Part shown: one piece after another, positions 43,634 through 52,566 of the stretch | Numbering within the stretch: position 1 is the first letter of the stretch | Layout of the letters: each line of letters opens with the position of its first letter | DNA from: Streptomyces sp. BK340 | GTDB taxonomy: Bacteria; Actinomycetota; Actinomycetes; Streptomycetales; Streptomycetaceae | DNA: 62,793 nt | Assembly: GCF_007827595.1 (NCBI RefSeq) | Contig: NZ_VISR01000042.1 | Coordinates: forward strand, 1 to 62,793 | Reading direction: 5' to 3' | Notes under the pieces: model-generated | What the model saw: only the letters and a program-made list of their open reading frames with translations | Told to the model about the DNA's origin: nothing | The model's database searches: none | Position numbers and translations under genes: made by a program

Positions 43634-43832
43634 CCATCAGTTGCTGCTTGAGCCCTCTCTCTGAGGGCCGGCACAGGTCAGCAGGCGCCCCCAAACGCTG
43701 AAGGAGCCGTCTTCGGCAACCTTGACGGGCCTCCTGGGCGGTGCGAGGCGGGTCGAGTCTCACAGCCATGTGCTTCCACGGCGATATCTGCAAGATCGTC
43801 GATGCCTGAGTCAACGAGGAAGTCAACAGTCC

Positions 43833-44618
43833 ATGGTCACAGAAGTGCACATACGGGAGCTGGCCGACACCAAGGAGCTGCAGGCGGCAACAGCTCTGAT
43901 CACGAAGGTGTGGCAGGCGGAAAATCCACCGGTGCCGTTCACCTTCATGCGGGCGCTCAGCCAGGCAGGGGCGCAGGTCCTGGGGGGATACGTCGAAGGG
44001 CGGCTAGCCGGCGTGGCGGTCGGGTTCCAGGGCCGCGATGCTCAGGGATCACTGCTCCATTCCCATGCGGTCGGCGTCGATGAACCGTGGCGAGGCACCG
44101 GCGTGGGCCGGGCGATCAAGTTCGGCCAGCGCGACTGGTGCCTGGAGCGCGGGATCAAGCGGATAGCGTGGACGTTTGACCCGCTGCGGGTCCACAACGC
44201 CTACTTCAACCTGGGCCGGCTCGGCGCCGTGGGTGTCTCTTACCACGCGGACTTCTACGGGCCGATGAATGACGGGTTCAACCGGGGCATCCCCACCGAC
44301 CGAGTTCTGGCCCACTGGTACCTGACGCAAGACGGGACCAGCCCCACCCCCTGCGCGGCCCCCTCGCCCGACGTCACCTTGCTGGATATCGGCGACGACG
44401 GGTGGCCGACAAGCAACGCAGCCACCTTCCGTTCCGGCGCGGACGTGCGGCTACGTGTACCTCCCACTCCGCCGGCCGACCCGCCGACGGTCCTGCGCTG
44501 GCGGCTCGCGCTGCGCGAGGCGATGGAACCGCTGATGCACACCGGCTACCGCTGGACGACCGCGGCCGCGGACGGCACCTACGTCCTCACCCCGCCCACC
44601 GAGGATGCCCAGCACTAG
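43833..44618 (+). CDS. GNAT acyltransferase of the amino-acid inversion type
   Basis: The ATG at 43833 gives 261 residues. It has the acetyl-CoA/succinyl-CoA-binding pattern (AVGVDEPWRGTGVGRAIKFGQRDWC) and a long C-terminal extension. Long GNATs of this type occur beside N-succinylamino-acid racemases, where they acylate D-amino acids. Here the next two genes are that racemase and an M20 hydrolase, which supports the role strongly. Confidence 0.82.
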   Translation: MVTEVHIRELADTKELQAATALITKVWQAENPPVPFTFMRALSQAGAQVLGGYVEGRLAGVAVGFQGRDAQGSLLHSHAVGVDEPWRGTGVGRAIKFGQRDWCLERGIKRIAWTFDPLRVHNAYFNLGRLGAVGVSYHADFYGPMNDGFNRGIPTDRVLAHWYLTQDGTSPTPCAAPSPDVTLLDIGDDGWPTSNAATFRSGADVRLRVPPTPPADPPTVLRWRLALREAMEPLMHTGYRWTTAAADGTYVLTPPTEDAQH

Positions 44619-44682
44619 CGGCCGACGTCGCCCGGTCGGCACGGACCACCGAAGCAACTTCGCACACAAAGGGAGAGTGTTG

Positions 44683-45792
44683 ATGAACATCGAGGCTGTC
44701 GAACTGCGACGGGTCGCCATCCCCCTGGTGTCGCCCTTTCGCACCTCCTTCAGCACCCAGACACGGCGCGACGTGCTGCTGGTCCGCGTGGTCACCGACC
44801 AAGCCGAAGGCTGGGCAGAGTGCGTCGCGATCGCGGACCCGCTGTACTCAAGCGAGTACACCGACGCCGCGCACCGCGTGATCGCCGACCACTTGCTGCC
44901 CCGCCTGTTCGCCGCCACCCGCGTCAACGCCGACCTGGTCGCCCCGCTCCTGAGGCCGGTGCGCGGCCATCGCATGGCCAAAGCGGCAGTGGAGACGGCC
45001 GTGCTCGACGCCCAGCTCAAGGCCTCCGGCGTCTCGCTCAGCAGCCATCTGGGCGCCACCGCAACCCACGTCGACTCCGGCGTGTCCGTCAGCATCTACG
45101 ACGAGATTCCGGCCCTGCTCGGCGCGGTGGAGAGCTACCTGCTCGCCGGGTACCGACGCATCAAACTCAAAATCCAACCCGGCTGGGACATCGAGCCCGT
45201 CGCAGCGGTCCGCGAGCGCTTCGGCAGCCAGATCTGCCTGCAGGTCGACGCCAACTCCGCATACACCCGCAGCGATGCCCGCCACCTCGCCACGCTCGAC
45301 GAGTTCGGGCTGCTGATGATCGAACAGCCGCTCGACGAGGAGGACGTGGCAGGCCACGCCGAACTCGCCCGTATCGTCCGCACCCCGATCTGCCTCGACG
45401 AGTCGATCGTCTCCGCCCAGACCGCATACGAGGCGATCCGCGCCGACGCCTGCGCGATCATCAACATCAAGCCCGGCCGGGTCGGCGGCTACCTGGAGGC
45501 CAGGCGCGTGCACGACCTGTGCGCAGCGGCCGGAATCCCCGTCTGGGCGGGCGGCATGCTCGAGACGGGCATCGGCCGATCGGCCAACCTCGCTCTCGCG
45601 GGCCTCCCCAACTTCACACTCCCTTCAGACATCTCTGCCTCCGACCGGTACTTTCAGCAAGACCTGACCGAGCCGATCACAATGAGCGCCGACGGACGGA
45701 TCGAGATCCCCAAGGGCCCCGGCATCGGCGTCGCACCCATCCCCCACGTGCTGAAGGAACTCACCGTCTCCACACAGGTGCTCAAGCCGTGA
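44683..45792 (+). CDS. N-succinylamino acid racemase / o-succinylbenzoate synthase-type enolase
   Basis: The ATG at 44683 follows AAAGGGAGAG. The 369-residue enolase-superfamily enzyme has the first Lys in RIKLKIQPG, metal ligands in QVDANSAY (Asp), IEQPL (Glu) and CLDES (Asp), and the second Lys in NIKPGRVGG. This set fits both racemisation of N-acyl amino acids and OSBS activity. Context (GNAT before, M20 after) favours N-succinylamino acid racemase. It overlaps the next gene by four bases. Confidence 0.9.
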   Translation: MNIEAVELRRVAIPLVSPFRTSFSTQTRRDVLLVRVVTDQAEGWAECVAIADPLYSSEYTDAAHRVIADHLLPRLFAATRVNADLVAPLLRPVRGHRMAKAAVETAVLDAQLKASGVSLSSHLGATATHVDSGVSVSIYDEIPALLGAVESYLLAGYRRIKLKIQPGWDIEPVAAVRERFGSQICLQVDANSAYTRSDARHLATLDEFGLLMIEQPLDEEDVAGHAELARIVRTPICLDESIVSAQTAYEAIRADACAIINIKPGRVGGYLEARRVHDLCAAAGIPVWAGGMLETGIGRSANLALAGLPNFTLPSDISASDRYFQQDLTEPITMSADGRIEIPKGPGIGVAPIPHVLKELTVSTQVLKP

Positions 45793-46898
45793 CCCTGCTC
45801 GACGAACTGACCATGCGCACCGAGGACATGGTCCAGGACGTCCTCGGCCTGTGCCGCATCGAGTCACCATCACACGACTTCACCCAGCTGGCCGAGATCG
45901 CCGAACACACCGCGGAACTGGGCACCCGCCTACTCGGCCGCACTCCCGAACGGATCCAGGCCGAAGGCCGACCGGCGCTCTACTGGAAACCACAACCTGG
46001 CGGCGTGCTGCTGCTGGGCCACCTCGACACGGTCTGGCCCGTCGGCACCCTGCGCAACTGGCCGACGCCGCTGCGTACCCAGACCACACTTTCCTGCCCT
46101 GGTGTCTTCGACATGAAGGCCGGCATCGTGCAAGGCCTCTACGCCATGACTGCGATCGGTGCCCCTGCGGGAGCCGGCATGCTGCTGACCACAGACGAGG
46201 AGATCGGTTCGCCGGTCTTCCGACCGCTGATCGAAAAGGCCGCCAGCCGGGCACGGGCGGTACTGGTGCTGGAAGCCAGCGCGGACGGCGCACTCAAGAC
46301 CGGCCGTAAGGGCATCAGCCAGTACGTGGTACGGATCTCGGGACGAGCGGCACACGCCGGCCTGGAGCCGGAGAAGGGTGTGAACGCCCTCCTGGAGCTG
46401 TCCGCGCAAGCGCGTGCAGTCGCCGCATTCGGCTCCGACGGGCTCACTGTCACCCCGACCCTCGCCGCCGCCGGAACCACGGCCAACACGGTGCCGGCCG
46501 AGGCATACTTCCACGTGGACGTCCGGGCTCGAACCCGCGCCGAACAAGACGCCCTCCACACGCGGATGAGCACACTGACTCCCGTGTTGCCGCGTGCAGA
46601 AGTCACCGTCGAAGGTGGCCCCAACCGTCCTCCGATGGAGCCGGGCCAATCCGCAAAGCTGATGGACATGGCGCGCACCACCGCCATGGACCTCGGGCTC
46701 GGAGCCGTCCACGCAGTCAGCGTCGGCGGAGCCTCTGACGGCAACATCACCGCTGGCATCGGCATCCCGACCCTGGACGGCCTCGGCGCGGTCGGCGGGC
46801 ACGCGCATGCCGACGGCGAGTACGCCCTCATCACCGAGATGCCCCGCAGATCGGCCCTGGTGGCCGGGCTGACCGCCCGCCTGCTTTCGCAGACCTGA
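45789..46898 (+). CDS. M20-family metallohydrolase (N-acyl-amino acid deacylase-like)
   Basis: The GTG at 45789 overlaps the racemase stop (GTGA). The 369-residue enzyme has the metal ligands GHLDTVWP, FDMKAG, TTDEEIGS, LEASADG and HAHADGE, all intact, and a dimerisation domain. In the known inversion pathway an M20 enzyme removes the succinyl group from the L-form, making the conversion irreversible. It is annotated here by fold and context. Confidence 0.9.
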   Translation: MTLLDELTMRTEDMVQDVLGLCRIESPSHDFTQLAEIAEHTAELGTRLLGRTPERIQAEGRPALYWKPQPGGVLLLGHLDTVWPVGTLRNWPTPLRTQTTLSCPGVFDMKAGIVQGLYAMTAIGAPAGAGMLLTTDEEIGSPVFRPLIEKAASRARAVLVLEASADGALKTGRKGISQYVVRISGRAAHAGLEPEKGVNALLELSAQARAVAAFGSDGLTVTPTLAAAGTTANTVPAEAYFHVDVRARTRAEQDALHTRMSTLTPVLPRAEVTVEGGPNRPPMEPGQSAKLMDMARTTAMDLGLGAVHAVSVGGASDGNITAGIGIPTLDGLGAVGGHAHADGEYALITEMPRRSALVAGLTARLLSQT

Positions 46899-47084
46899 AA
46901 CGGATCATGGCTGGAACAGCGTATATTCTCTGCCCTGCGTGCGCGAAGCGTTGGCCATGGACCAGTGAACTCGCCCAGCAACAAAGGGTGTGCTTGATCC
47001 GCTCGCTTCGATTGCCGCTTCGATGGAATGCCCTTGGCCGGGTTGCGGCCGGGATTCCCCTCACCGCGAGAATTGGAATGAGCA

Positions 47085-48230
47085 GTGGACCTGCTGTCCG
47101 TACATGGGTTCACCCATGGCTCGGTAAAGGTTTCGTACGCGGCTCGGCGAATAGTCGAGGCCGGCTTCGGAGAGACCCGGCACGCCGGGGTGAGCACACG
47201 AGTGAGGCGTCCCGTGCGAGGGGACGTCGTACTCTGCGAGGTCACCGGCATAGGCCAGCACAAGTTCCTGGCACAGCGCGACGGAGCGCGTAACAAGCTC
47301 TTCGTCGGTGACCAGGTACTGCTGGTCTACGGTGCCCGGTACGCGCCCGACCAGTTCGAGGCGGAACTACCTGAAGATCTCGGCCCCTGCCACCTTGCTG
47401 CAGCAGGCGGCATCGCCTCCAGAGTGGTGTCACGGCACGCGAGTATGGCCGATCCCACTGCTGTGCGACCCCTCGGGCTGGTCGTCGACGAGTCCGAGGA
47501 GGTCATCAACCTCCGCAGTCTTGCCCGTCGCGTGGCCTCGGGCCCGTACGAACGGCCTCCCGTCATCGCCGTCCTCGGCACGTCGATGAACGCCGGAAAG
47601 ACAACTGCGGTGGCTTCTCTCGTTCGCGGACTCACACGGGCCGGCCGCCGAGTCGGTGCGGCCAAGGTGACGGGCACCGGATCTCCCAACGACCCCGGGC
47701 TGATGGCCGCCGCCGGCGCGGCCTGCGTCATGGACTTCACCGATCTGGGGCACCCCAGCACCTATCAGCTGGACGCCGGTGAGGTCGCCGCCATCCTGCG
47801 TCAGACGATCGAGCAACTGGCCTCGGACAAGGTGGATGTGGCCGTACTGGAGATCGCCGACGGCATTCTGCAGCCCGAGACCGCGGCCCTGGTAGAAGCC
47901 TCTGAGTTCCGCGACGGAGTGGACCGTGTGGTGTTCGCGGCAGGGGACGCGGTGAGCGCCGTCGCGGGTGCACGCATGCTGACCGGCCAGGGGGTGCCCG
48001 TCGTGGCAGTCAGCGGCCTGGTGACGACGGCGCCGCTGGCCGTGGCCGAGGCGACACGTCTGCTCGACATCCCCGTCCTGTCCTCCGGTGCGCTGGCCGA
48101 TCCCGCCGTGGCCTCCTCGATCTTGGCCGCACCGGACGTCCCGCGCGAATTCAGCGCGGACCGGGTTCCGGGCGGGCCTGCCGTACTTACATCTGCCCTC
48201 GACACGAACGCTGCGGCAGCGACGGCGTGA
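47085..48230 (+). CDS. P-loop protein, distantly DUF1611/DgcN-like
   Basis: The GTG at 47085 gives 381 residues. An N-terminal beta-rich part of about 150 residues (RRPVRGDVVLCEVTGIGQHKF) precedes a P-loop domain with Walker A GTSMNAGKTTAV, followed by RVGAAKVTGTGSPND and a VAVLEIADG segment. Layout resembles DUF1611 proteins, one of which (DgcN) acts with an enolase-family racemase in D-glutamate use; the resemblance is remote. It is translationally coupled (GTGA) to the ABC protein. The enolase-family gene upstream makes an amino-acid role plausible. Confidence 0.65.
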   Translation: MDLLSVHGFTHGSVKVSYAARRIVEAGFGETRHAGVSTRVRRPVRGDVVLCEVTGIGQHKFLAQRDGARNKLFVGDQVLLVYGARYAPDQFEAELPEDLGPCHLAAAGGIASRVVSRHASMADPTAVRPLGLVVDESEEVINLRSLARRVASGPYERPPVIAVLGTSMNAGKTTAVASLVRGLTRAGRRVGAAKVTGTGSPNDPGLMAAAGAACVMDFTDLGHPSTYQLDAGEVAAILRQTIEQLASDKVDVAVLEIADGILQPETAALVEASEFRDGVDRVVFAAGDAVSAVAGARMLTGQGVPVVAVSGLVTTAPLAVAEATRLLDIPVLSSGALADPAVASSILAAPDVPREFSADRVPGGPAVLTSALDTNAAAATA

Positions 48231-49957
48231 CGGAGCGGGGCAGCCACATGGTCAGGCTGCCGCGTACCTTCGGGGGCAGACGTCGGCGGATGACCGTCCA
48301 GTTGGCGCTGATCGGCCTTTGCCAGGCGATATGTGTGGTCGCCTTCTCCGTGGTGCTTCATGTGGTGGCAGACCGCGCGCGGCATCCCTCCGGCGGCCTC
48401 CGGATGACGGGTATCTACCGGCCCTTCGCACACTGGCCCTCCGCGGCACTGCTGACCGCGCTCGCCGTTGCCGCGGCGGCGGCCGTCGGACTCAAGGCAG
48501 TCGCTCCGCCATTGGCGGAGCGACTGGCACAGAGCTATGTGCACAGCGTCCGTCTGGCGCTGTTCGATCAGATATCCCACAGCGAGGCATGGGGATCCAA
48601 CCGCCGGACGGTCGGTGTGACGGTCCTCCGGTTCACTGGTGACTCCACTGCCCTGCGGCAGTGGGTCAGCCGGGGTGTCGCCACCCTGTTGGCGGACGGC
48701 GTTTTCGTCCTGTGCACACTGGCTGTACTGGCGGTGTTCTCGCCGGTGGCAGGAACCGCCACGGCGGTCCTGGTCCTGCTGTGCGGGGCCGCGGCGGCCC
48801 TGGTGGGCCGGAGGCTGCGTGACAAGGTGAAGGAGACCCGTCGCCACAACGGCCGTCTCGCAGCCTTCGTCAACGAGCGCGCCACCCACTTCGCCGTGAT
48901 GCAGTCACTCGGCCGCGGGGCGCGTGACCGCCGGGTCCTGTCGCGGCGTAGCCAGAAGTTCAGCGACGCCGTGGTGGCGCAGGCACGGCTGAACGGGGCA
49001 CTCGAGGCAGTGGCGGAAGCCGCCCGTACCGGCTCCGGTCTGGTCGTGATCGGCGCGGGGGTGGCAGCAGGAGCCCGCCCGGATGCCCTGCTCTCCCTCA
49101 TGCCGGTCGCGGGCTTCCTGGGGCCACCGCTCTCCTCTCTGGTCAGGGTGCAGGAGTACTGGCAGCTGTCGCAGGTGGCCCGGCGACGCATCGCGGAGGT
49201 GATCTCTACCCCCGCTCGCCTGTGCAAGCCGGCTGCCCCTGAGCCGCTGCTGGACGGTCCAGGGCAGCTGGAGCTGGTACATGTACGCATTTCTGGGTTG
49301 CTGGGCGGCACGTCGGTGGTCGTGCCTCCAGGGCAACGGGTGTGCCTGCAGGGCGATGCGGCGGTGGGCAAGTCCCTATTGCTGGCCGTTCTGGCGCGGC
49401 TGCATGTACCGGACGGCGGCACGGTTTTGCTCGACGGCCAGGACATCGCCCGGTGCGATCCGAACGAGCTCCGGCAAGCGGTCCGGCTGGTCAGTCCGGA
49501 ACTGCCCCTGCTGCGCGGTAGCGTGGAGATGAACCTGCGGCATGGCGAGGGTACGGCCCGGCAACAGGACATGCCCGACGAGGCCGCGACGTTCACCGAA
49601 TTGCGTCGATGGCAGGACGAAGCGCTCGCCGCGTTGCTGCCGCAGGGCCTGCGCACGAAGGTAGGGGAGGGCGGTCAGGGACTGTCGATGGCTGCCCGGA
49701 ATCAGGTGGCGCTGGCCAGAGCGCTCCGGAGCCGACCTCGGGTGCTGCTGCTCGACGCGGTGGAGTCGAAAACCACTGTGGGCGGAGAAGCCCTGGACAG
49801 GGTGCTCGCTTGGTATCCGGGCACGGTGATCTACGTCAGCCAGGATCGCTGTTTCGCGGAACGGGCGGACTCGATATGGCACATCGCCGACAGGGTGTTG
49901 ACGGTTCGCCACCAGAAGGCCAACCAGCCGGGCCGGACTAGGCTTCACAACGGCTGA
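48227..49957 (+). CDS. ABC transporter half-size protein with a degenerate ATPase domain
   Basis: This 576-residue protein has an N-terminal membrane domain with about five helices and a C-terminal nucleotide-binding domain. Walker A is intact (QGDAAVGKSLLLAVL). The signature is LSMAARNQVAL instead of LSGGQ. Walker B is RVLLLDAVES, so the catalytic Glu is Ala. The H-loop His appears as Gln in YVSQDRC. Such a protein may bind but not hydrolyse ATP, or pair with an active partner not in the window. Confidence 0.85.
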   Translation: MTERGSHMVRLPRTFGGRRRRMTVQLALIGLCQAICVVAFSVVLHVVADRARHPSGGLRMTGIYRPFAHWPSAALLTALAVAAAAAVGLKAVAPPLAERLAQSYVHSVRLALFDQISHSEAWGSNRRTVGVTVLRFTGDSTALRQWVSRGVATLLADGVFVLCTLAVLAVFSPVAGTATAVLVLLCGAAAALVGRRLRDKVKETRRHNGRLAAFVNERATHFAVMQSLGRGARDRRVLSRRSQKFSDAVVAQARLNGALEAVAEAARTGSGLVVIGAGVAAGARPDALLSLMPVAGFLGPPLSSLVRVQEYWQLSQVARRRIAEVISTPARLCKPAAPEPLLDGPGQLELVHVRISGLLGGTSVVVPPGQRVCLQGDAAVGKSLLLAVLARLHVPDGGTVLLDGQDIARCDPNELRQAVRLVSPELPLLRGSVEMNLRHGEGTARQQDMPDEAATFTELRRWQDEALAALLPQGLRTKVGEGGQGLSMAARNQVALARALRSRPRVLLLDAVESKTTVGGEALDRVLAWYPGTVIYVSQDRCFAERADSIWHIADRVLTVRHQKANQPGRTRLHNG

Positions 49958-50137
49958 GAAGCCCGGTCAGAAGCCGTCGATCACGGCCATGGGTGGAGAC
50001 GCGACTTGGGAGTTGAGATCGGTGTACTTCTTCATGGCGTGCGCGGACTCGTCGCGGCCGTGGCCGAACTCGCGAGGATCGTCGCCTACCCGATGAAGGG
50101 AAGGACGGTTTTGCATTGCCTGGGTACGCGAAATATT

Positions 50138-50584
50138 CTACCGTCTGACCACAGTGGACAAGGCGACGGTCGTCATTGTGTCGCGCACTCCGGGAAGCTC
50201 GGTAATTTCCGACCAGATTTCCTGGATACGGTCAGACGCTTTCGTCTCCACTCGAATCACCAGGTCGAGCTCGCCGCTCATGACGTCGCAGGAGACAATT
50301 TCCGGGATTTCCTTCAGGGTGCGGATGACGTCACCGCCACGCATTCTGTCATGGCGATAGACGAAAATCATGGCGCAGAAGGGAGGGGATTCCCGGTCAC
50401 CGCTGCCGGAGATGATGGTGTACCCCTGGATGTATCCGTCGCGTTCAAGGCGATCAATGCGTTGGCGCACCGCGTTCCTGGACAGGAGGACCCGGTCGGC
50501 CAGTTCTGCGTGAGGTATGCGGGCATTCCTTGTCAGCTCGGCCAGGATGCGTCTGTCCAACTCGTCCGGCGTTCGCCTGGTCAT
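50138..50584 (-). CDS. Lrp/AsnC-family regulator
   Basis: This 148-residue protein has the N-terminal HTH (ELADRVLLSRNAVRQRIDRLERDGYI) and a C-terminal RAM/AsnC effector domain (IVSCDVMSGELDLVIRVE). Lrp/AsnC proteins respond to amino acids. It faces away from the D-amino acid genes and may regulate them. Confidence 0.93.
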   Translation of the reverse strand: MTRRTPDELDRRILAELTRNARIPHAELADRVLLSRNAVRQRIDRLERDGYIQGYTIISGSGDRESPPFCAMIFVYRHDRMRGGDVIRTLKEIPEIVSCDVMSGELDLVIRVETKASDRIQEIWSEITELPGVRDTMTTVALSTVVRR

Positions 50585-50760
50585 TGATGTCTCCTGCGTC
50601 CACGAGGAACGGCGTTCGTCAGGGGTAGCCGGCCCGCTTTGAGTAGCACGGTTTGATGTCGCAGCGCGCGGTCAGCCGTGACGAGAGTCGCTTTGCGCAC
50701 AATCTACCGGGTGTCGGCTCGTGGGACTACCGCAGTTCGAGAGTCCGCCTGTCCGGAAGT

Positions 50761-51016
50761 TCACTGGTGGAACCGGTTGTAGCCAAGATCGGCAGCCATC
50801 ATGGTCAAAACTGCGATGAGGGCCGTGCTGATGGAACCAGTGCCCTTGCGCAGTGCCATCTCTGTCCCCAACCGAGCTCCCAGGATGTTGCACACACTCA
50901 TGCCGAGGGTCCACATGACATGGCCTCGCTCTGTGAAGCAGAAGCGCTCCCAGGTTGGTGCTGGCGTTGACCACCTTGGCCAATGCTGCACCCTGAACGA
51001 ACTCGGTCGACAACAC
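50761..51016 (-). pseudogene. TSUP (TauE/SafE) transporter C-terminal remnant
   Basis: One frame has FVQGAALAKVVNASTNLGALLL and another has MWTLGMSVCNILGARLGTEMALRKG. These are the C-terminal TSUP signatures, joined in the wrong frames. About 85 residues of a normal 250 remain and no start is present. Confidence 0.6.
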
Positions 51017-51433
51017 TGCCGTGAATCACAGGGCGAAAAGAGCGCCTGTTCCTTGACCGCATATTGCTTGGCCGCCATGGCGACGGCCACTCTCCTGCGC
51101 GGCAGTTGGCGGCAGGCCGTCACCGCCACGCCTTCCGCCTCACATGGCATTGAGGCGCGAGCCGAGAACCGGGTCTAGATGTCCAGGTGAACGGGCGCGG
51201 CCGAGGTATGGGTTCATCGGACCGGGCGCCACACCAGGGCAGATGCGGTGGGAGGTGCATGGGGGAGAGCCCTGTTTCGTGCATCCCCGGACGTGCCTCC
51301 GCTTGACGTGGGTCCATGCGTGTCGCGGTCGGTGAACCATTTGATGAACAGGGGCCGTGTTCCTCAGTGAACGCCCTTGCGATCCTTGGGTGTTCACAGC
51401 TTGCCGGCATACCTCCCCCGGGCCGGAAGCTGC

Positions 51434-51473
51434 GCCCGGGGGCTGCCGAATTGGTCACGGCAGCCCCCCGGGC
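51434..51473. terminator. Strong GC hairpin
   Basis: GCCCGGGGGCTGCCG (51434-51448) pairs with CGGCAGCCCCCCGGGC (51458-51473) with one bulged C. It lies between the TSUP remnant and the M24 gene. The rest of 51017-51580 shows no supported gene. Confidence 0.6.
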
Positions 51474-51580
51474 GACGTGTCGATCGGTCGTGTGTCCTTC
51501 GGTTCGCATGCAGGTGAACACGCCCAGGCGTGTGGCGATTGCCGACGGCCTTGCGCTGCGATCTGAGCACCCTCTGAAGT

Positions 51581-51609
51581 GTAATAAACTTGACTGTAAA
51601 GTTCATTAC
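51581..51609. promoter_or_regulatory. AT-rich operator-like palindrome in front of the M24 gene
   Basis: GTAATAAACTT (51581-51591) and AAGTTCATTAC (51599-51609) are complementary at 10 of 11 positions with a 7-base spacer. It contains TTGACT (51590-51595), a possible -35 element. The site ends 16 bases before the ATG at 51626 and is notably AT-rich for this genome. Confidence 0.55.
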
Positions 51610-51625
51610 TTTGAACTCCCTTGTT

Positions 51626-52543
51626 ATGGTGGATAGGGAACCCGCGCGCGCGGCACGACTACTGGATGCCCAGGCGAAGGCCGAACGGCTCTTTACGGCG
51701 ATCGAGGAACGTGGGCTGGTCGCCCCGGGAGAGCGGGAGCGGGCGGTCAGCGACCGAATCCGGGACCTGGCGAACGAGTTGTTCGGAACAACTCGGCACT
51801 GGCACAAGCGGATCGTGAGATCCGGGCCGAACACCCTCCTGCCGTACCGGGAGAATCCGCCGGACCGTGTCATTGCCACAGACGACATCGTGTTCGCCGA
51901 CTTCGGGCCGATCTTTGAGGAGTACGAGGCCGACTTCGGTCGGACGTTCGTCTTCGGCGATGACCCGGTCAAGCATCGGCTGTGCGACGACTTGCCCCGC
52001 GTGTTCAGGGCCGGCAAGCGCCACTTCGAGAGCGACCCTGACATCACCGGACATGAGCTGTACGCCGAGGTGGAGCGACTGGCGGCAGAGGTTGGTTGGG
52101 AACTGGGTGGTTGGCATGCTGGGCACCTGGTCGGCGAGTTCCACCACGAGAAGATCGACGGCGCGGAGCCGGAGTCGTACATCGCCCCCGCGAATGACAC
52201 CCCGCTACGCCGCAACGACAAGGCGGGCCGCCGCTGTCACTGGATCGTTGAGATCCACCTCGTCAACCGCGAACACGGGTTCGGCGGCTTCTACGAGGAA
52301 CTCCTGACCCTCGGCTGCGACGAGCAGGCAGAACTCATCGATAAGCGTTCAACGTTCCCGATCAGCTGGTGTCGCGAGGCACTCGTTGAACCGTTTCCTG
52401 CGCCGCCCGGGCTGGCCACCGCGGGATGGCAACGCTCGGCAGTGCCCGCTACGGCCCAAACCGCCCGCCGTCAGCAGCTGGACCGTCCTGTCCACCCGTT
52501 CCGCCAGCGCGGTAGGCCAGCATGCTCAAGGAGCTCGTCATGA
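51626..52543 (+). CDS. M24-family metallopeptidase (Xaa-Pro dipeptidase-like)
   Basis: The ATG at 51626 gives 305 residues. The pita-bread core has the metal ligands: Asp in FADFGPIFEEYEADFGRTF (two), His in GGWHAGHLVGEFHH, Glu in WIVEIHLV and Glu in FYEELLTL. No clear Shine-Dalgarno is visible. The last about 65 residues are Arg/Pro-rich and unlike the family, suggesting a changed C-terminus. It may release amino acids from peptides or from modified amino acids. Confidence 0.8.
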   Translation: MVDREPARAARLLDAQAKAERLFTAIEERGLVAPGERERAVSDRIRDLANELFGTTRHWHKRIVRSGPNTLLPYRENPPDRVIATDDIVFADFGPIFEEYEADFGRTFVFGDDPVKHRLCDDLPRVFRAGKRHFESDPDITGHELYAEVERLAAEVGWELGGWHAGHLVGEFHHEKIDGAEPESYIAPANDTPLRRNDKAGRRCHWIVEIHLVNREHGFGGFYEELLTLGCDEQAELIDKRSTFPISWCREALVEPFPAPPGLATAGWQRSAVPATAQTARRQQLDRPVHPFRQRGRPACSRSSS

Positions 52544-52566
52544 ACGAGACGCCGGCGACAGGAGAA

